Positions 9,201 to 16,974 are shown, numbered from the stretch's first letter. The stretch is 64,000 nt of DNA from Streptomyces sp. L-9-10 (GCF_004151105.1 NZ_PHRF01000120.1:42039-106038), one strand, 5' to 3'. The notes: generated by a model not told the origin, from the letters alone. A program made the numbers and translations.

Positions 9201-9658
9201 TGGATCATGTGGCGGAGTCCGTGGTGCACATCGCCACCCGGCACCGGGCGAAGGACCGGGTCTACCACCTCACCAATCCCCGCCCGGCCGTGCTGCGCGA
9301 CGTACTGGACCGGATGCGCGTGGCGGGATGCGAGCTGCGCATGCTGCCGTACGGGGAGTGGGTGGGCGAGCTGGTACGTCATGTCGCGCTCCATCCCACC
9401 AGCCCCACCGCGCCCTTCGTGTCCCTCTGTGTGGACCGGGCGAACCAGGGCGACATCTCGGTCAAGGAGATGTATCTGGAGGGCGTCTTTCCCCGGCTGA
9501 GCCGCCGTAATACCGAAGCGGCCCTGGCCGGGAGCGGGCTGGACTGTCCGCCGGTGGACGCGGTGATGCTCGACCGCTATCTGGAGTACTTCTTCACGTC
9601 GGGCTATATGACGCGTCCCACGGTCGCACCGGCCGGCGCGGCGGCGGTGGTGACGTAG
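6242..9658 (+). CDS. NRPS-like A-T-reductase protein (single module)
   Basis: A 1,138-residue protein with three domains. Adenylation (about 75-575): A3 FTSGSTGRPKP near 235, A5 NFYGPTEN near 373, A7 YRTGD, A8 GRLDRQVKVRGQRIELDE near 480 and A10 SGGKVDR near 564. Thiolation: FFAIGGDSLLAAE near 645, with the phosphopantetheine serine. Thioester reductase (about 750-1,130): NADPH loop LLTGASGFVGAF near 756 and catalytic Y-x3-K in YAESKWVAEG near 918. There is no condensation domain. The architecture matches carboxylic-acid or aminoacyl reductases that release an aldehyde or alcohol. The pocket begins D-A-x-x-I (SSDASTIEIW); I do not predict a substrate. The first 75 residues are Pro/Arg-rich linker. 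Confidence 0.9.
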   Translation: MTDTGPRTDGIDSHPDPTTGRDGPAVTPLPQGFARPPSPGRPPDLGRRPDPDRAQDPGRTRDSGPPDPGYPRNSSLPELFEARAGAAPQAPAARYRDRVMTYGLLSTASDRLAARLVAAGVGPGSAVGVCGSRSLEALVAFLGILKAGCAYVPLDEDHPPARLRAMAEDAGVHVAVVLPGSTRRIRGLHTRVELGRVTGTVPPDAPDAPDAADVPDTPDIPPPPSPAATDRAYVMFTSGSTGRPKPVAIAHRGVAQLVLSDPRLPPPGPGDGVLHGYGLSSDASTIEIWSGLLGGACLVLVDREELLAPAVLEERFRTHGVTVAYLTTSVFHHLARTRPGALRGLRFASAGGEAMDPGLAHAVQTACPGTTVVNFYGPTENSVVSTAYFLPKLTGDETRVPIGRPFATSTCRVLRPDGTPTAPGEEGELYVGGDGLALEYIGDAELTAERFVSSPDVPGGRLYRTGDRVVSGTDGLLEYRGRLDRQVKVRGQRIELDEVEARLRCHSEVGEAVVELRDGVLAAYLTPARPGGTVPVDALRTYCGLWLPAQAVPTLIARDRFPVTSGGKVDRTRLLAESRHGEVGAPRGESRADGEVGKSRADAANGPGRRREPRSGPGTEAEGPLEALAEVWRLVLRVRPAPTDSFFAIGGDSLLAAEVVARTLALLDLDAALGSSLIRALLTDPTLEGFAAAVGAHLGRPAGAPRPDAPSRTPRTPGTRQAPDAEVDFVRETALGFPLPPAGTPVPRPGEPSDVLLTGASGFVGAFLLDRLLRDTTARIHCPVRASGAAHAERRVLAALTRYGLGADDTARRRLVCFPADLAAPGLGLSPEHAAGLAGCLDLIVHNGARVNFLYPYSALRAANVEGTREIIGLAARRRVPVHFLSTVAVLAGFGTAGAREVDEDVRLDHADRLTMGYAESKWVAEGLLRNAAEQGLPVAVYRPYEVTGDRLHGACNTETAICSLFKTIAETGLAPDIALPMDFVPVDHVAESVVHIATRHRAKDRVYHLTNPRPAVLRDVLDRMRVAGCELRMLPYGEWVGELVRHVALHPTSPTAPFVSLCVDRANQGDISVKEMYLEGVFPRLSRRNTEAALAGSGLDCPPVDAVMLDRYLEYFFTSGYMTRPTVAPAGAAAVVT

Positions 9659-9687
9659 GCGGGACAGGGAGTGGGGCGGGGAGCGGA

Positions 9688-9717
9688 GTGGGGCGGGGGC
9701 GCACTCCCCCGCCCCAC
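9688..9717. terminator. Bidirectional terminator between NRPS-like and P450 genes
   Basis: Perfect 12-base arms GTGGGGCGGGGG and CCCCCGCCCCAC with a six-base loop lie between two converging genes. Confidence 0.65.
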
Positions 9718-9752
9718 CCGCGCCACCGCCCGTCGAGCCGGGGTCCGACCCG

Positions 9753-11012
9753 TCACCAGCGCACCGGAATCGTCTCCGGGAGCAGTACGGCGTGGTCCTG
9801 CCGCCAGCGGATCCGGTCCGGCGCGACGGCCAGCCGCAGCCCGGGGAGGGTGTCGAGCAGGGCACGCAACGCCACTTCGGTCTGCGCCCGGTTCAGCGCG
9901 GCGGCCGGACAGAAATGCCGGCCCTGTCCGAACCGGAGATGCGGCGTCGACGGCCGCCTGTCGATGTCGAGCCGATCCGGGGAGTCGAAGACGGCGGGGT
10001 CGCGGTTGGCGGCGTCGATGGAGATCAGCACCAGCTCACCGGCGCGAACCGGGACTCCCCCGATCTCGGCGTCCTCCCGTGCGATACGCGCGATGGAATC
10101 GCCCAGCATGACGGACCACCGGTACAGCTCCTCCAGAGTGCCGGGCAGCGCCCGCGGCTCCCGCCTCAGCCGGGCGGCCAGCTCCGGGTCGCGTGCCAGC
10201 ACCAGTCCGCAGAGGGCCAGGAAGCCGGCCGGATTCCCGAGTCCCGACACAAAGAGGAACAGCGCGATCTCCACCATCTCCTGATGGCTCAGCGGATGGC
10301 CGGAGGAGCGGTTCAACAGGGCGAGGCGGCCGAGGAGCCCTTCCGTGCCGATGCCCGTCATCCAGTCGTCGAAGCGCCTCAGCGCCTTGGTCCAGTCGGC
10401 GAAGAGGTTCTCGTCGGCCATTTCTCCCGTACTGAGCAGACGGAACCAGCCGGCCAGTTCGGGGGCCGCCTCGGTGGGCAGTCCGAGCAGTTCGCAGGTC
10501 ACGTGGGAGGCCCACGGGAGGGCGAAGTCGACCACCAGATCGCCCGGTTCGGCGCTCTCGTCCGCGTTCCCCTTCCCGTTCCCTCTCCCGCTCCCGTTCC
10601 CACTCGCGTTCCCGTTCTCGGCCGCCTTCGCCTTCATCGTGGTGAGCAGCGTGTCGGCGATGTCGCGTACCCGCTCCAGGGAGACATGCGTCTGCCGGGG
10701 CCCCATGCCCTTCACGGCCTCGTCCCGCAGCCCCGCCCGCCGCAGCATGGTCATCGTGCCGACGACGCTGAGCGGCGGCGCCGAGCTGTCCTCCTGCGGC
10801 ATGTCGGGGTCGGCGATCAGACTGCGGCTGAGCCGGGGGTCCTTCAGCGCCTCCCGCGCGGCGGCGTAGCCGGTCACGAGCCAGCCGCGCGCTCCGGCGT
10901 TGGTGACCACACGGGTGACGGACTCCTCCACCACGAATCTGCCCAGCTCACTCGCCAGGGCGTCGCCGCGGAAGCTGAAGGGATAGTGCGGGATGTCACC
11001 GACAAAGCTCAT
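9753..11012 (-). CDS. Cytochrome P450 with atypical I-helix
   Basis: A 419-residue bacterial class I P450. Seen: K-helix ExxR in EELYRW near residue 295, and the heme-binding loop FGQGRHFCPAA with the cysteine ligand at about 368. The I-helix reads FVSGLGNPAGF near 255, so the usual acid-alcohol pair (A/G-G-x-D/E-T) is absent; this may mean altered oxygen activation or a non-canonical reaction. The start at 11012 (MSFVGDIPHY) has GGAG nine bases upstream. An internal Gly/Asn/Lys-rich insert (around 130-155) looks like a disordered loop. It converges on the NRPS-like gene and lies downstream of the hydroxyproline operon in the same direction; a tailoring role is plausible but unproven. Confidence 0.9.
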   Translation of the reverse strand: MSFVGDIPHYPFSFRGDALASELGRFVVEESVTRVVTNAGARGWLVTGYAAAREALKDPRLSRSLIADPDMPQEDSSAPPLSVVGTMTMLRRAGLRDEAVKGMGPRQTHVSLERVRDIADTLLTTMKAKAAENGNASGNGSGRGNGKGNADESAEPGDLVVDFALPWASHVTCELLGLPTEAAPELAGWFRLLSTGEMADENLFADWTKALRRFDDWMTGIGTEGLLGRLALLNRSSGHPLSHQEMVEIALFLFVSGLGNPAGFLALCGLVLARDPELAARLRREPRALPGTLEELYRWSVMLGDSIARIAREDAEIGGVPVRAGELVLISIDAANRDPAVFDSPDRLDIDRRPSTPHLRFGQGRHFCPAAALNRAQTEVALRALLDTLPGLRLAVAPDRIRWRQDHAVLLPETIPVRW

Positions 11013-11169
11013 GACCACCGTCTCCTGTTCGCTGGGCGGGCCGGCCGGAGGACGACAGCCCGAGGAATCCGAAAGGGGCTTTCCGTCATACATTCCCGTG
11101 ATGGCGGCATACACCCGATATCGGAACAGGAGCGGCGCAAGACCACTCTCAGGGGGAGTGCTCGTGCGG

Positions 11170-12188
11170 TCAGAGTTCGAAGCCTTCGGGGAACGGGTCG
11201 TCCGGGTCGTAGTGGTACTGGGCGGTGCCGGTGATCCAGGCGCGGCCCTCGACGGTGGGAATCACGGTGGTCAGGCCGCGAGTCGCCGCCGGCCCCCCGA
11301 GGACGCCCTCTTCGACGAGGCGGCCGGTGAAGTGCGTACCGATGAAGGACTCGTTGTCGAAGTCGGTGTCGAGGGCGAGTTCGCCACGGGCATGCAGCTG
11401 GGCCATACGGGCGCTGGTGCCGGTGCCGCAGGGCGAGCGGTCGAACATGCCCGGGTGGATGACCATGGCGTGCCGGGAGTGCCTCGCGTCCGACCCGGGG
11501 GCGGCCAGATACACATGGTGGCAGCGTTGATCTCGGGGTTGAGGGGGTGGACGGGGCGGTCCTGGTCGTTGACGGCGGCCATGATGGCGAGGCCCGCGTC
11601 GAGGATGCGCCGCTTCTCCGTACGCGCGAACGGGATGCCCAGCTTGTCCAGGTGGACGATGGCGTAGAAGTTGCCGCCGAAGGCGAGGTCGTACGGGACG
11701 TCGCCCCAGGGTTCGGCCCGTACCGTGCGGTCGAGGCCGAGCGCGAACGACGGTACGTTGCGCAGGACGACCGACTTCGCCGCTCCGTCCGTGACCCGGA
11801 CGCGGGCGACGACCAGCCCGGCGGGGGTGTCGAGGCGGATGGTGGTGACCGGTTCCGTGACCTCGACCATGCCGGTCTCCACGAGGACGGTGGCGACACC
11901 GATGGTGCCGTGACCGCACATCGGGAGACAGCCGGAGGTCTCGATGTAGAGGACGCCGTAGTCGGCGTCGGGGCGGGTGGGCGGCTGGAGGATGGCCCCG
12001 CTCATCGCCGCGTGGCCGCGGGGCTCGTTCATCAGGAACGTACGGATGTGGTCGAGGTGTTCGATGAAGTAGCGGCGCCGGTCGAACATGGTGGCGCCCG
12101 GCACCACACCGACACCGCCGGTGATGACCCGGGTGGGCATGCCCTCGGTGTGGGAGTCGACCGCGTGGAAGACCCGGCTGCTGCGCAT
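11170..12188 (-). pseudogene. 4-hydroxyproline 2-epimerase (proline racemase family), one-base frameshift
   Basis: A proline-racemase-family protein that should interconvert trans-4-hydroxy-L-proline and cis-4-hydroxy-D-proline. Both catalytic cysteines are encoded: MCGHGTIG in the N-terminal half and DRSPCGTGTSA in the C-terminal half. The halves are in different frames. The first frame holds to NAATM near 11517; the protein then resumes one base off as VYLAAPGSDARHSRHA and ends at 11170. The span from start to stop is 1,019 bases, one short of a whole number of codons, and one extra C would restore a 339-residue enzyme of family length. The start lies five bases after the DapA-like stop. 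Either a mutation or a sequencing error. Confidence 0.85.
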
Positions 12189-12193
12189 ACGGT

Positions 12194-13135
12194 TTACCCG
12201 AGCCCTTCCGCGAGCGCCTTCTCGGTGGCCCGGCGCACGATCTCCTCGTGCTCCGGGGTGAGCGGAACACGCGGCTGGCGGCAGGGACCGCCGTACCGGC
12301 CCACGAGATCCATGCTCGCCTTGATCGCCTGCACGAACTCCGTCCTGGAGTCCCAGCGCAGCAGCGGGTGCAGCGCCCGGTAGAGGGGAAGCGCGGTCTC
12401 CAGATCGCCGGCCGAGGCGGCGCGCCACAACGCGACCGAGGCGCGGGGGAACGCGTTGGGATAGCCGGCCACCCAGCCGGGGGAGCCCGCGACGGCCAGT
12501 TCCAGCGCGACATCGTCGGCTCCGCACAACACGTCGAGACCGGGGGCGAGTTCGGCGATCCGGTAGATACGGCGGACGTCGCCGGAGAACTCCTTCACCG
12601 CGACGATCAGTCCCTCGGCGTGGAGTTCCGCGAGCAGTTCGGGCACCAGATCGACCTTGGTGTCGACGGGGTTGTTGTACGCGACGACCGGCAGGCCGGC
12701 CCTGGCGACCTCGCGGTAGTGCGCGACCACGGCGCGCGGATCGGCCCGGTAGGAGTTCGGCGGAAGCAGCATCACGGCGGCGGCGCCCGCCTCGGCGGCC
12801 TGCTCGGCCCAGCGGCGGGCTTCGTCGGCGCCGTAGGCGGCCACTCCGGGCATGACCGTGAAGCCCTCGGGGGCGGCCTCGACCGCCGTGGTCACCACAC
12901 GGGCGCGCTCTTCCGGCGCGAGGGTCTGGTACTCGCCGAGCGAGCCGTTCGGGGTGACGCCGTCGCATCCGTTCCCGGCGAGCCACCTCACATGCTCGGC
13001 GTAGCCGTCGTAGTCCACCCCCAGCCGGCCGGCGGAGCCCTCGCGCAGGGGCAGCGCCGTGGCGACCAGCACGCCGTGCCAGGGCTCGCGCCGGGTCGTT
13101 CGCTCGTGTGGTCGTCCGGTCGCCGACGCGTTCAT
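12194..13135 (-). CDS. Pyrroline-4-hydroxy-2-carboxylate deaminase (DapA/DHDPS family), internal start
   Basis: 313 residues from the internal ATG at 13135, preceded by GGAGG with five-base spacing. It belongs to the class I aldolase-like DHDPS family: NGSLGEYQTLAPEER carries the substrate loop, VVAYNNPVDTK includes the family tyrosine, and VAVKEFSGDVRR carries the Schiff-base lysine. In hydroxyproline catabolism this enzyme deaminates 1-pyrroline-4-hydroxy-2-carboxylate to 2-oxoglutarate semialdehyde. The neighbouring epimerase and amine dehydrogenase subunits make this the preferred role over lysine biosynthesis. The same frame is open upstream into the FAD subunit. Confidence 0.8.
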   Translation of the reverse strand: MNASATGRPHERTTRREPWHGVLVATALPLREGSAGRLGVDYDGYAEHVRWLAGNGCDGVTPNGSLGEYQTLAPEERARVVTTAVEAAPEGFTVMPGVAAYGADEARRWAEQAAEAGAAAVMLLPPNSYRADPRAVVAHYREVARAGLPVVAYNNPVDTKVDLVPELLAELHAEGLIVAVKEFSGDVRRIYRIAELAPGLDVLCGADDVALELAVAGSPGWVAGYPNAFPRASVALWRAASAGDLETALPLYRALHPLLRWDSRTEFVQAIKASMDLVGRYGGPCRQPRVPLTPEHEEIVRRATEKALAEGLG

Positions 13136-14704
13136 CTGACCTCCAGGGGGACTCTGTTGATCCGGTTGGTGCGGCCGGGCGGCGGGTTCCGCACCCGCGG
13201 CGAGGGCGCCGAGCGGAAGCGGCTGGGCGATGGGCCTGCTCGCCGTGGAGCGCAGATCGTCCTCGGCCGGTGCGCGTCCGGTGCGCGCGGCGACCAGACA
13301 GCTGGTGGCGTAGCCGCAGACCCGCCCCTGGCACAGCCCCATACCGGGGCGTGCGAAGAGCTTCACCGCACGGGAATCGGTGGCGCCCAACTCCTCGACG
13401 GCCTCGGTGATCGCCCCCGCCGTGACGTCCTCGCACCGGCACACCACGGTGTCGTCGTCGATCCACCCCGTCCATCCCGGCCGCACCGGATACGCCTTGT
13501 GCAGGGCGGTGGCGAAGGAGCGCAGCGTCGCGCGCCGGTGCGAGAGACGGAGCACCGCCGCAGGGTCAGGGGTGGCGCCGGCCGTCGCGTACGCGGCGTG
13601 GAGCCCGGCGAGCCGGCCCTCGGTCACGGACAGCTCCGCGCCGCCGACCCCGCAGACCTCCCCGGCGAGATAGACCCCCGGAACCGTGCTGAGCTGCCGG
13701 CCGTCCGCCGTGGCGACCAGGCTTCCGTCGATGTCGCGGCGCGTGTCGCAGCCGAGCTGGAGCGGGATCTCGATCTGGGGCGTGAAGCCGTAACCGACGG
13801 CGAGCGTGTCGCAGTCGACGCGGCGCTCGCTGCCCGGCACGATCCGCCACCGCGCGTCGAGCGCGGCCACCGTGACCGCGGAGACCTCGTCTTCGCCGTG
13901 GGCGGCGACCACGGTCGTACGGGTCCGGTAGGGCACGCGGTGGCACAGCAGCGTACGGAGGAGTCCCGCGCCCTCGGCGAGTCTGCCGGGGTTACGGGCC
14001 ACGGCGAGCGGATGCCGTACGAAGGCGGTCGGCCGCCCGGCCTCGAAGACCCCGACGATGTCCGCGCCCGCCTCGGCGAGACCGGCGGCGACGGTGAGGA
14101 GGAACGGACCGGTGCCGGCGACCGCGATCCGCCGGCCGGCGCGTACGCCCTGTCCCTTCAGCAGCGCCTGCGCGCCGCCCGCGGTGAAGACGCCGGGCAA
14201 CGTCCAGCCGGGGAAGGGAAGTTGGCGGTCGTAGGCACCGGTGGCGACCAGGACCGTACGGCTGTCGACGACCCGCCCGGCGCCGCCGCGCGGGGTGCGG
14301 GCGGCGACGGGGTGCGTGGCTACGGTCTGTGTGGCCACCTTCTGTGTGACGACGGTCTGTGTGGCGACGGTGTGGGTGCGGAACCCGCCGGGGAACTCGT
14401 CGGCGGTCCGTTCGACGTGCCAGACGGAGTGTCCCGGCAGGTAGGCGATCCGGTCGGCGTGCTCGCTGAGCCCGTGCAGGAGCCGCCGGAACTCCGGCCG
14501 GCCGTGCTGCGAGGCGCCGCTGTCGCCCTGGCGGTGGCGCCAGTACTGGCCGCCTGGACGCGGGCCCGCGTCGATCAGGGCGACGCGGGCCCCGGCGGTG
14601 GCGGCCGTGACGGCGGCGGCGAGACCGGCCGGACCGGCACCGAGAACGGCGAGATCGTACCGGTCGCGCCGTGCGGCGGCGGGCTCAGCACGCGAGGTCG
14701 TCAT
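12194..14704 (-). CDS. D-hydroxyproline dehydrogenase FAD/NAD subunit joined in frame to a DapA-family deaminase
   Basis: One uninterrupted 836-codon frame. Residues 1 to about 510 form a pyridine-nucleotide-type FAD oxidoreductase: DLAVLGAGPAGLAAA at the N-terminus and a BFD-like [2Fe-2S] cysteine set CRCEDV and GMGLCQGRVC near the C-terminus, resembling HcnB or proline/hydroxyproline dehydrogenase alpha subunits. From residue 524 a complete dihydrodipicolinate-synthase-family enzyme follows. Normally these are two genes. An ATG with GGAGG five bases upstream occurs at the junction (13135), so the second enzyme can also be made alone. The start at 14704 is behind AGGAGG and overlaps the 2Fe-2S gene by 20 bases. 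Confidence 0.8.
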   Translation of the reverse strand: MTTSRAEPAAARRDRYDLAVLGAGPAGLAAAVTAATAGARVALIDAGPRPGGQYWRHRQGDSGASQHGRPEFRRLLHGLSEHADRIAYLPGHSVWHVERTADEFPGGFRTHTVATQTVVTQKVATQTVATHPVAARTPRGGAGRVVDSRTVLVATGAYDRQLPFPGWTLPGVFTAGGAQALLKGQGVRAGRRIAVAGTGPFLLTVAAGLAEAGADIVGVFEAGRPTAFVRHPLAVARNPGRLAEGAGLLRTLLCHRVPYRTRTTVVAAHGEDEVSAVTVAALDARWRIVPGSERRVDCDTLAVGYGFTPQIEIPLQLGCDTRRDIDGSLVATADGRQLSTVPGVYLAGEVCGVGGAELSVTEGRLAGLHAAYATAGATPDPAAVLRLSHRRATLRSFATALHKAYPVRPGWTGWIDDDTVVCRCEDVTAGAITEAVEELGATDSRAVKLFARPGMGLCQGRVCGYATSCLVAARTGRAPAEDDLRSTASRPIAQPLPLGALAAGAEPAARPHQPDQQSPPGGQMNASATGRPHERTTRREPWHGVLVATALPLREGSAGRLGVDYDGYAEHVRWLAGNGCDGVTPNGSLGEYQTLAPEERARVVTTAVEAAPEGFTVMPGVAAYGADEARRWAEQAAEAGAAAVMLLPPNSYRADPRAVVAHYREVARAGLPVVAYNNPVDTKVDLVPELLAELHAEGLIVAVKEFSGDVRRIYRIAELAPGLDVLCGADDVALELAVAGSPGWVAGYPNAFPRASVALWRAASAGDLETALPLYRALHPLLRWDSRTEFVQAIKASMDLVGRYGGPCRQPRVPLTPEHEEIVRRATEKALAEGLG

Positions 14705-14984
14705 GGCCCGCCCCCTCCTGGGTACGGACCTGGTCACCCGGCGCGGCCTCGATCAGGCAAGCCCGTTGATTCGGCTGACCGTTGACGGTGACCAGGCAGT
14801 CGAAGCACACGCCGATGCCACAGAACACACCGCGCGGAGCGCCGCCGACGCGGGTACGGCGCCAGGAGCGGTGCCCGGCGGCGATGAGCGCGGCGCCGAT
14901 GGTCTGGCCGGCCGAGGCGTCGATCGTCAGGTCGTCGAACCGGAAGCGGAAGGGGAATCGGGGGGCCTCGTCCTCCGCGCTCAC
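14685..14984 (-). CDS. Small [2Fe-2S] subunit of D-hydroxyproline dehydrogenase (HcnA-like)
   Basis: A 99-residue ferredoxin-like protein with C-x4-C-x2-C followed by a distal cysteine (VFCGIGVCFDCLVTVNG, then NQRAC), the Fer2_4/HcnA pattern. Such small subunits pass electrons between the two FAD subunits of heteromeric amine or proline dehydrogenases. The GTG start at 14984 overlaps the upstream stop as GTGA, and the next gene starts inside its last codons, showing translational coupling. Assigned by context and motif. Confidence 0.8.
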   Translation of the reverse strand: MSAEDEAPRFPFRFRFDDLTIDASAGQTIGAALIAAGHRSWRRTRVGGAPRGVFCGIGVCFDCLVTVNGQPNQRACLIEAAPGDQVRTQEGAGHDDLAC

Positions 14985-16162
14985 GCCGCCGCCACCTCCT
15001 CCCCGAACCGGTCCGGGCGGAACGGCGTGAGATCCAGGTCGGGTTCGGTACCGGCGATGACCTGCGCGATCAGATGTCCGGTCGCGGCGGACAGCCCGAT
15101 CCCGGCGCCCTCGTGCCCTCCGGCGTGCAGGAGCCCGGGGGCACGCGGGTCGGCGCCGATGACCGGCAGATGGTCCGGGCAGTAGGGGCGGAATCCCACG
15201 TAGCTTCGCAGGAGCCGGACGTCGGCGAGGAAGGGGAAGACGGCGATGGCCTGCGCGGCGAGCGTGCGCAGGACCGGCAGCGACATCGAGCGGTCGAAGC
15301 CGACGCGCTCGCGGCTGGCCCCGATCAGTACGGTCCCGGCCCGGGTGCCCTCGACCACGACCGAGCTCTCCAGCCCGGCGTCGCCGCTGGCCACGTTGGC
15401 GACGTACTCGGCGGTGTACACCTTGTGCCGGATGACCCGGGGCAGGGGCTCCGTGACCAGGATGAAGCCCCTGCGCGGCAGCACCGGAACCGGCGCGCCC
15501 GCGAGTCCGGCGGTCTGTCCGCTCCAGGTACCGGTGGCGTTGACGATCCGGCCGGTGTGGATCACGGGTGTCGTGGGCGAGTCCGTACGGACACCGGTGA
15601 GGGTGCCACGGCCGTCGCGTACGAATCCGACGGCCTCCGTCCCCGTCAGTACGGTGGCTCCGCGACCACGGGCGCGCTGGAGCAGCCGGGCCGCCGCCAG
15701 CATCGGCTGGACCTGGCAGTCCTGTGGGTAGTACGCGCCGGAGACCACGTCGGGCGTGAGGTGCGGCTCCAGGCCGGCGACGTCGCCGGAGGACACGTCG
15801 ACCGCGTCGATTCCGGCCGCGCGCTGACGGGCGGTGAGCTGCCTGAGGCCGTCGGCGGTGGCCCGCGAGGCGGCGACCACGACGCCGCCTTTTCTCTGGT
15901 ACTCCAGTCGCCCGGCGCCCACGTCCTGGGCGACCTCGCTCCAGAGCCGGGAGGAGAGCAGCGCCAGATCGAGTTCGGGTCCCGGCTCCTTGTCGGAGAG
16001 CAGGATGTTGCCCTCGCACGCGGCGGTGGTACCCGCGGCGATCGCGCCCCGCTCGATCACGGTGACGCGAAGGCCCGCCGCGGAACAGTAGTAGGCGCAG
16101 GCGGCACCGACCATGCCCGCCCCGATGACAACCACGTCGGGAGATCTCTCCGAGCCGCCCAT
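14981..16162 (-). CDS. FAD-dependent D-amino-acid-type oxidoreductase, D-hydroxyproline dehydrogenase catalytic subunit
   Basis: A 393-residue DAO-family flavoprotein: VVVIGAGMVGAACAY is the FAD-binding glycine-rich loop, and the C-terminal GGHEGAGIGLSAATG is a typical DAO-family end. It probably oxidises cis-4-hydroxy-D-proline to 1-pyrroline-4-hydroxy-2-carboxylate together with the next two gene products. It is the first gene of the leftward operon. The ATG at 16162 (MGGSERSPDVVV) is preferred; the ribosome site is weak (ACGGAC). No regulator gene is adjacent. Confidence 0.85.
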   Translation of the reverse strand: MGGSERSPDVVVIGAGMVGAACAYYCSAAGLRVTVIERGAIAAGTTAACEGNILLSDKEPGPELDLALLSSRLWSEVAQDVGAGRLEYQRKGGVVVAASRATADGLRQLTARQRAAGIDAVDVSSGDVAGLEPHLTPDVVSGAYYPQDCQVQPMLAAARLLQRARGRGATVLTGTEAVGFVRDGRGTLTGVRTDSPTTPVIHTGRIVNATGTWSGQTAGLAGAPVPVLPRRGFILVTEPLPRVIRHKVYTAEYVANVASGDAGLESSVVVEGTRAGTVLIGASRERVGFDRSMSLPVLRTLAAQAIAVFPFLADVRLLRSYVGFRPYCPDHLPVIGADPRAPGLLHAGGHEGAGIGLSAATGHLIAQVIAGTEPDLDLTPFRPDRFGEEVAAA

Positions 16163-16214
16163 GTCCGTAGCATGCCATGTGGCACCGGGGCGCACCATGG
16201 TCCGTCGGCCCACT

Positions 16215-16266
16215 CGGCGGGCCGTGTCAGCGAGCCTTGTCGGCGGGCCGTATGAGCAGACGTTGT
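16215..16266. repeat. Two tandem 26-base repeats upstream of the hydroxyproline operon
   Basis: Two 26-base copies begin CGGCGGGCCGT and end in TTGT (16215-16240 and 16241-16266), with a few differences. They lie between the divergent oxidoreductase (start 16162) and SnoaL-like gene (start 16403), a place where a regulator could bind twice. Confidence 0.5.
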
Positions 16267-16402
16267 CAGTGGACCCGTTGTCCGGCCGGATCCAGGGGCC
16301 CGTCCTCCTGGACGGCGCCGAATGGGCCACGTAGGTGTCCGGAAGTCGATCTGACCACTCATGGCCCTTGGCCTGGGGCTCCCTCTGCCGGAGACTGAAC
16401 CG

Positions 16403-16861
16403 ATGACACAGCGTGTGGATCTCGCGACCGTGATGGACCGTCTGGCGATCGAAGACGTGATCACCGGCTACGCCGTGGCCATGGACGACGCCGACTGGCC
16501 CGGGTTCCGTGCCCTGTTCACCCCGGACGGCCGCGCCGACTACACGGCGGCGGGCGGTATCGAGGGGACGGCCGCCGAGGTCGCCGACTGGCTGGCGGGC
16601 ACGCTGCGGCCCTTCACCGTCCGTCAGCATCTGATCGTCAACCGGTGGCTGCGCATCCAGGACCTCGGGGGCTATCCGGGCGACCGCGCCGAGCTGCGGG
16701 CCGACTATCTCAGCCCCCTGCGGCACGAGTCGGGCGAGGACCTGATGAGCGGCGGCGGCTTCACGTTCGGACTGCTGCGCGGTGAGGACGGCTGGCAGCT
16801 GCGCACCGTGGTCGTCCAGGAGAAGTGGCGGCGCTCCTCCGTACCGGCCGGCCTCGGCTGA
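16403..16861 (+). CDS. SnoaL-like / NTF2-fold protein
   Basis: A 152-residue alpha+beta cone protein of the SnoaL_4-like group: DRLAIEDVITGYAVAMDDAD followed by FRALFTPDGRADYTAAGG is the usual opening, with RQHLIVNRWLRIQ in the sheet. Members are small-molecule isomerases, hydratases or non-catalytic binders. The start at 16403 is set by GGAG nine bases upstream. It is divergent from the hydroxyproline operon and about 110 bases before lnt. Function unknown. Confidence 0.75.
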   Translation: MTQRVDLATVMDRLAIEDVITGYAVAMDDADWPGFRALFTPDGRADYTAAGGIEGTAAEVADWLAGTLRPFTVRQHLIVNRWLRIQDLGGYPGDRAELRADYLSPLRHESGEDLMSGGGFTFGLLRGEDGWQLRTVVVQEKWRRSSVPAGLG

Positions 16862-16974
16862 CCTGCGGGAGCCGCGCCGGACGCGCTTGCTCCGTCTCCG
16901 CTTCGGTTCCCCCGATCGGGGGAAGGGTCTGCTACGCGGACGGGAGTTCGGGGTGATCGTCGAGGAGGCGCTGT

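Noticed and set aside
12248..14785. Plus-strand open frame of 845 codons opposite the hydroxyproline operon
   Set aside because: Shadow of real minus-strand genes; sequence is low-complexity Gly/Arg/Asp.
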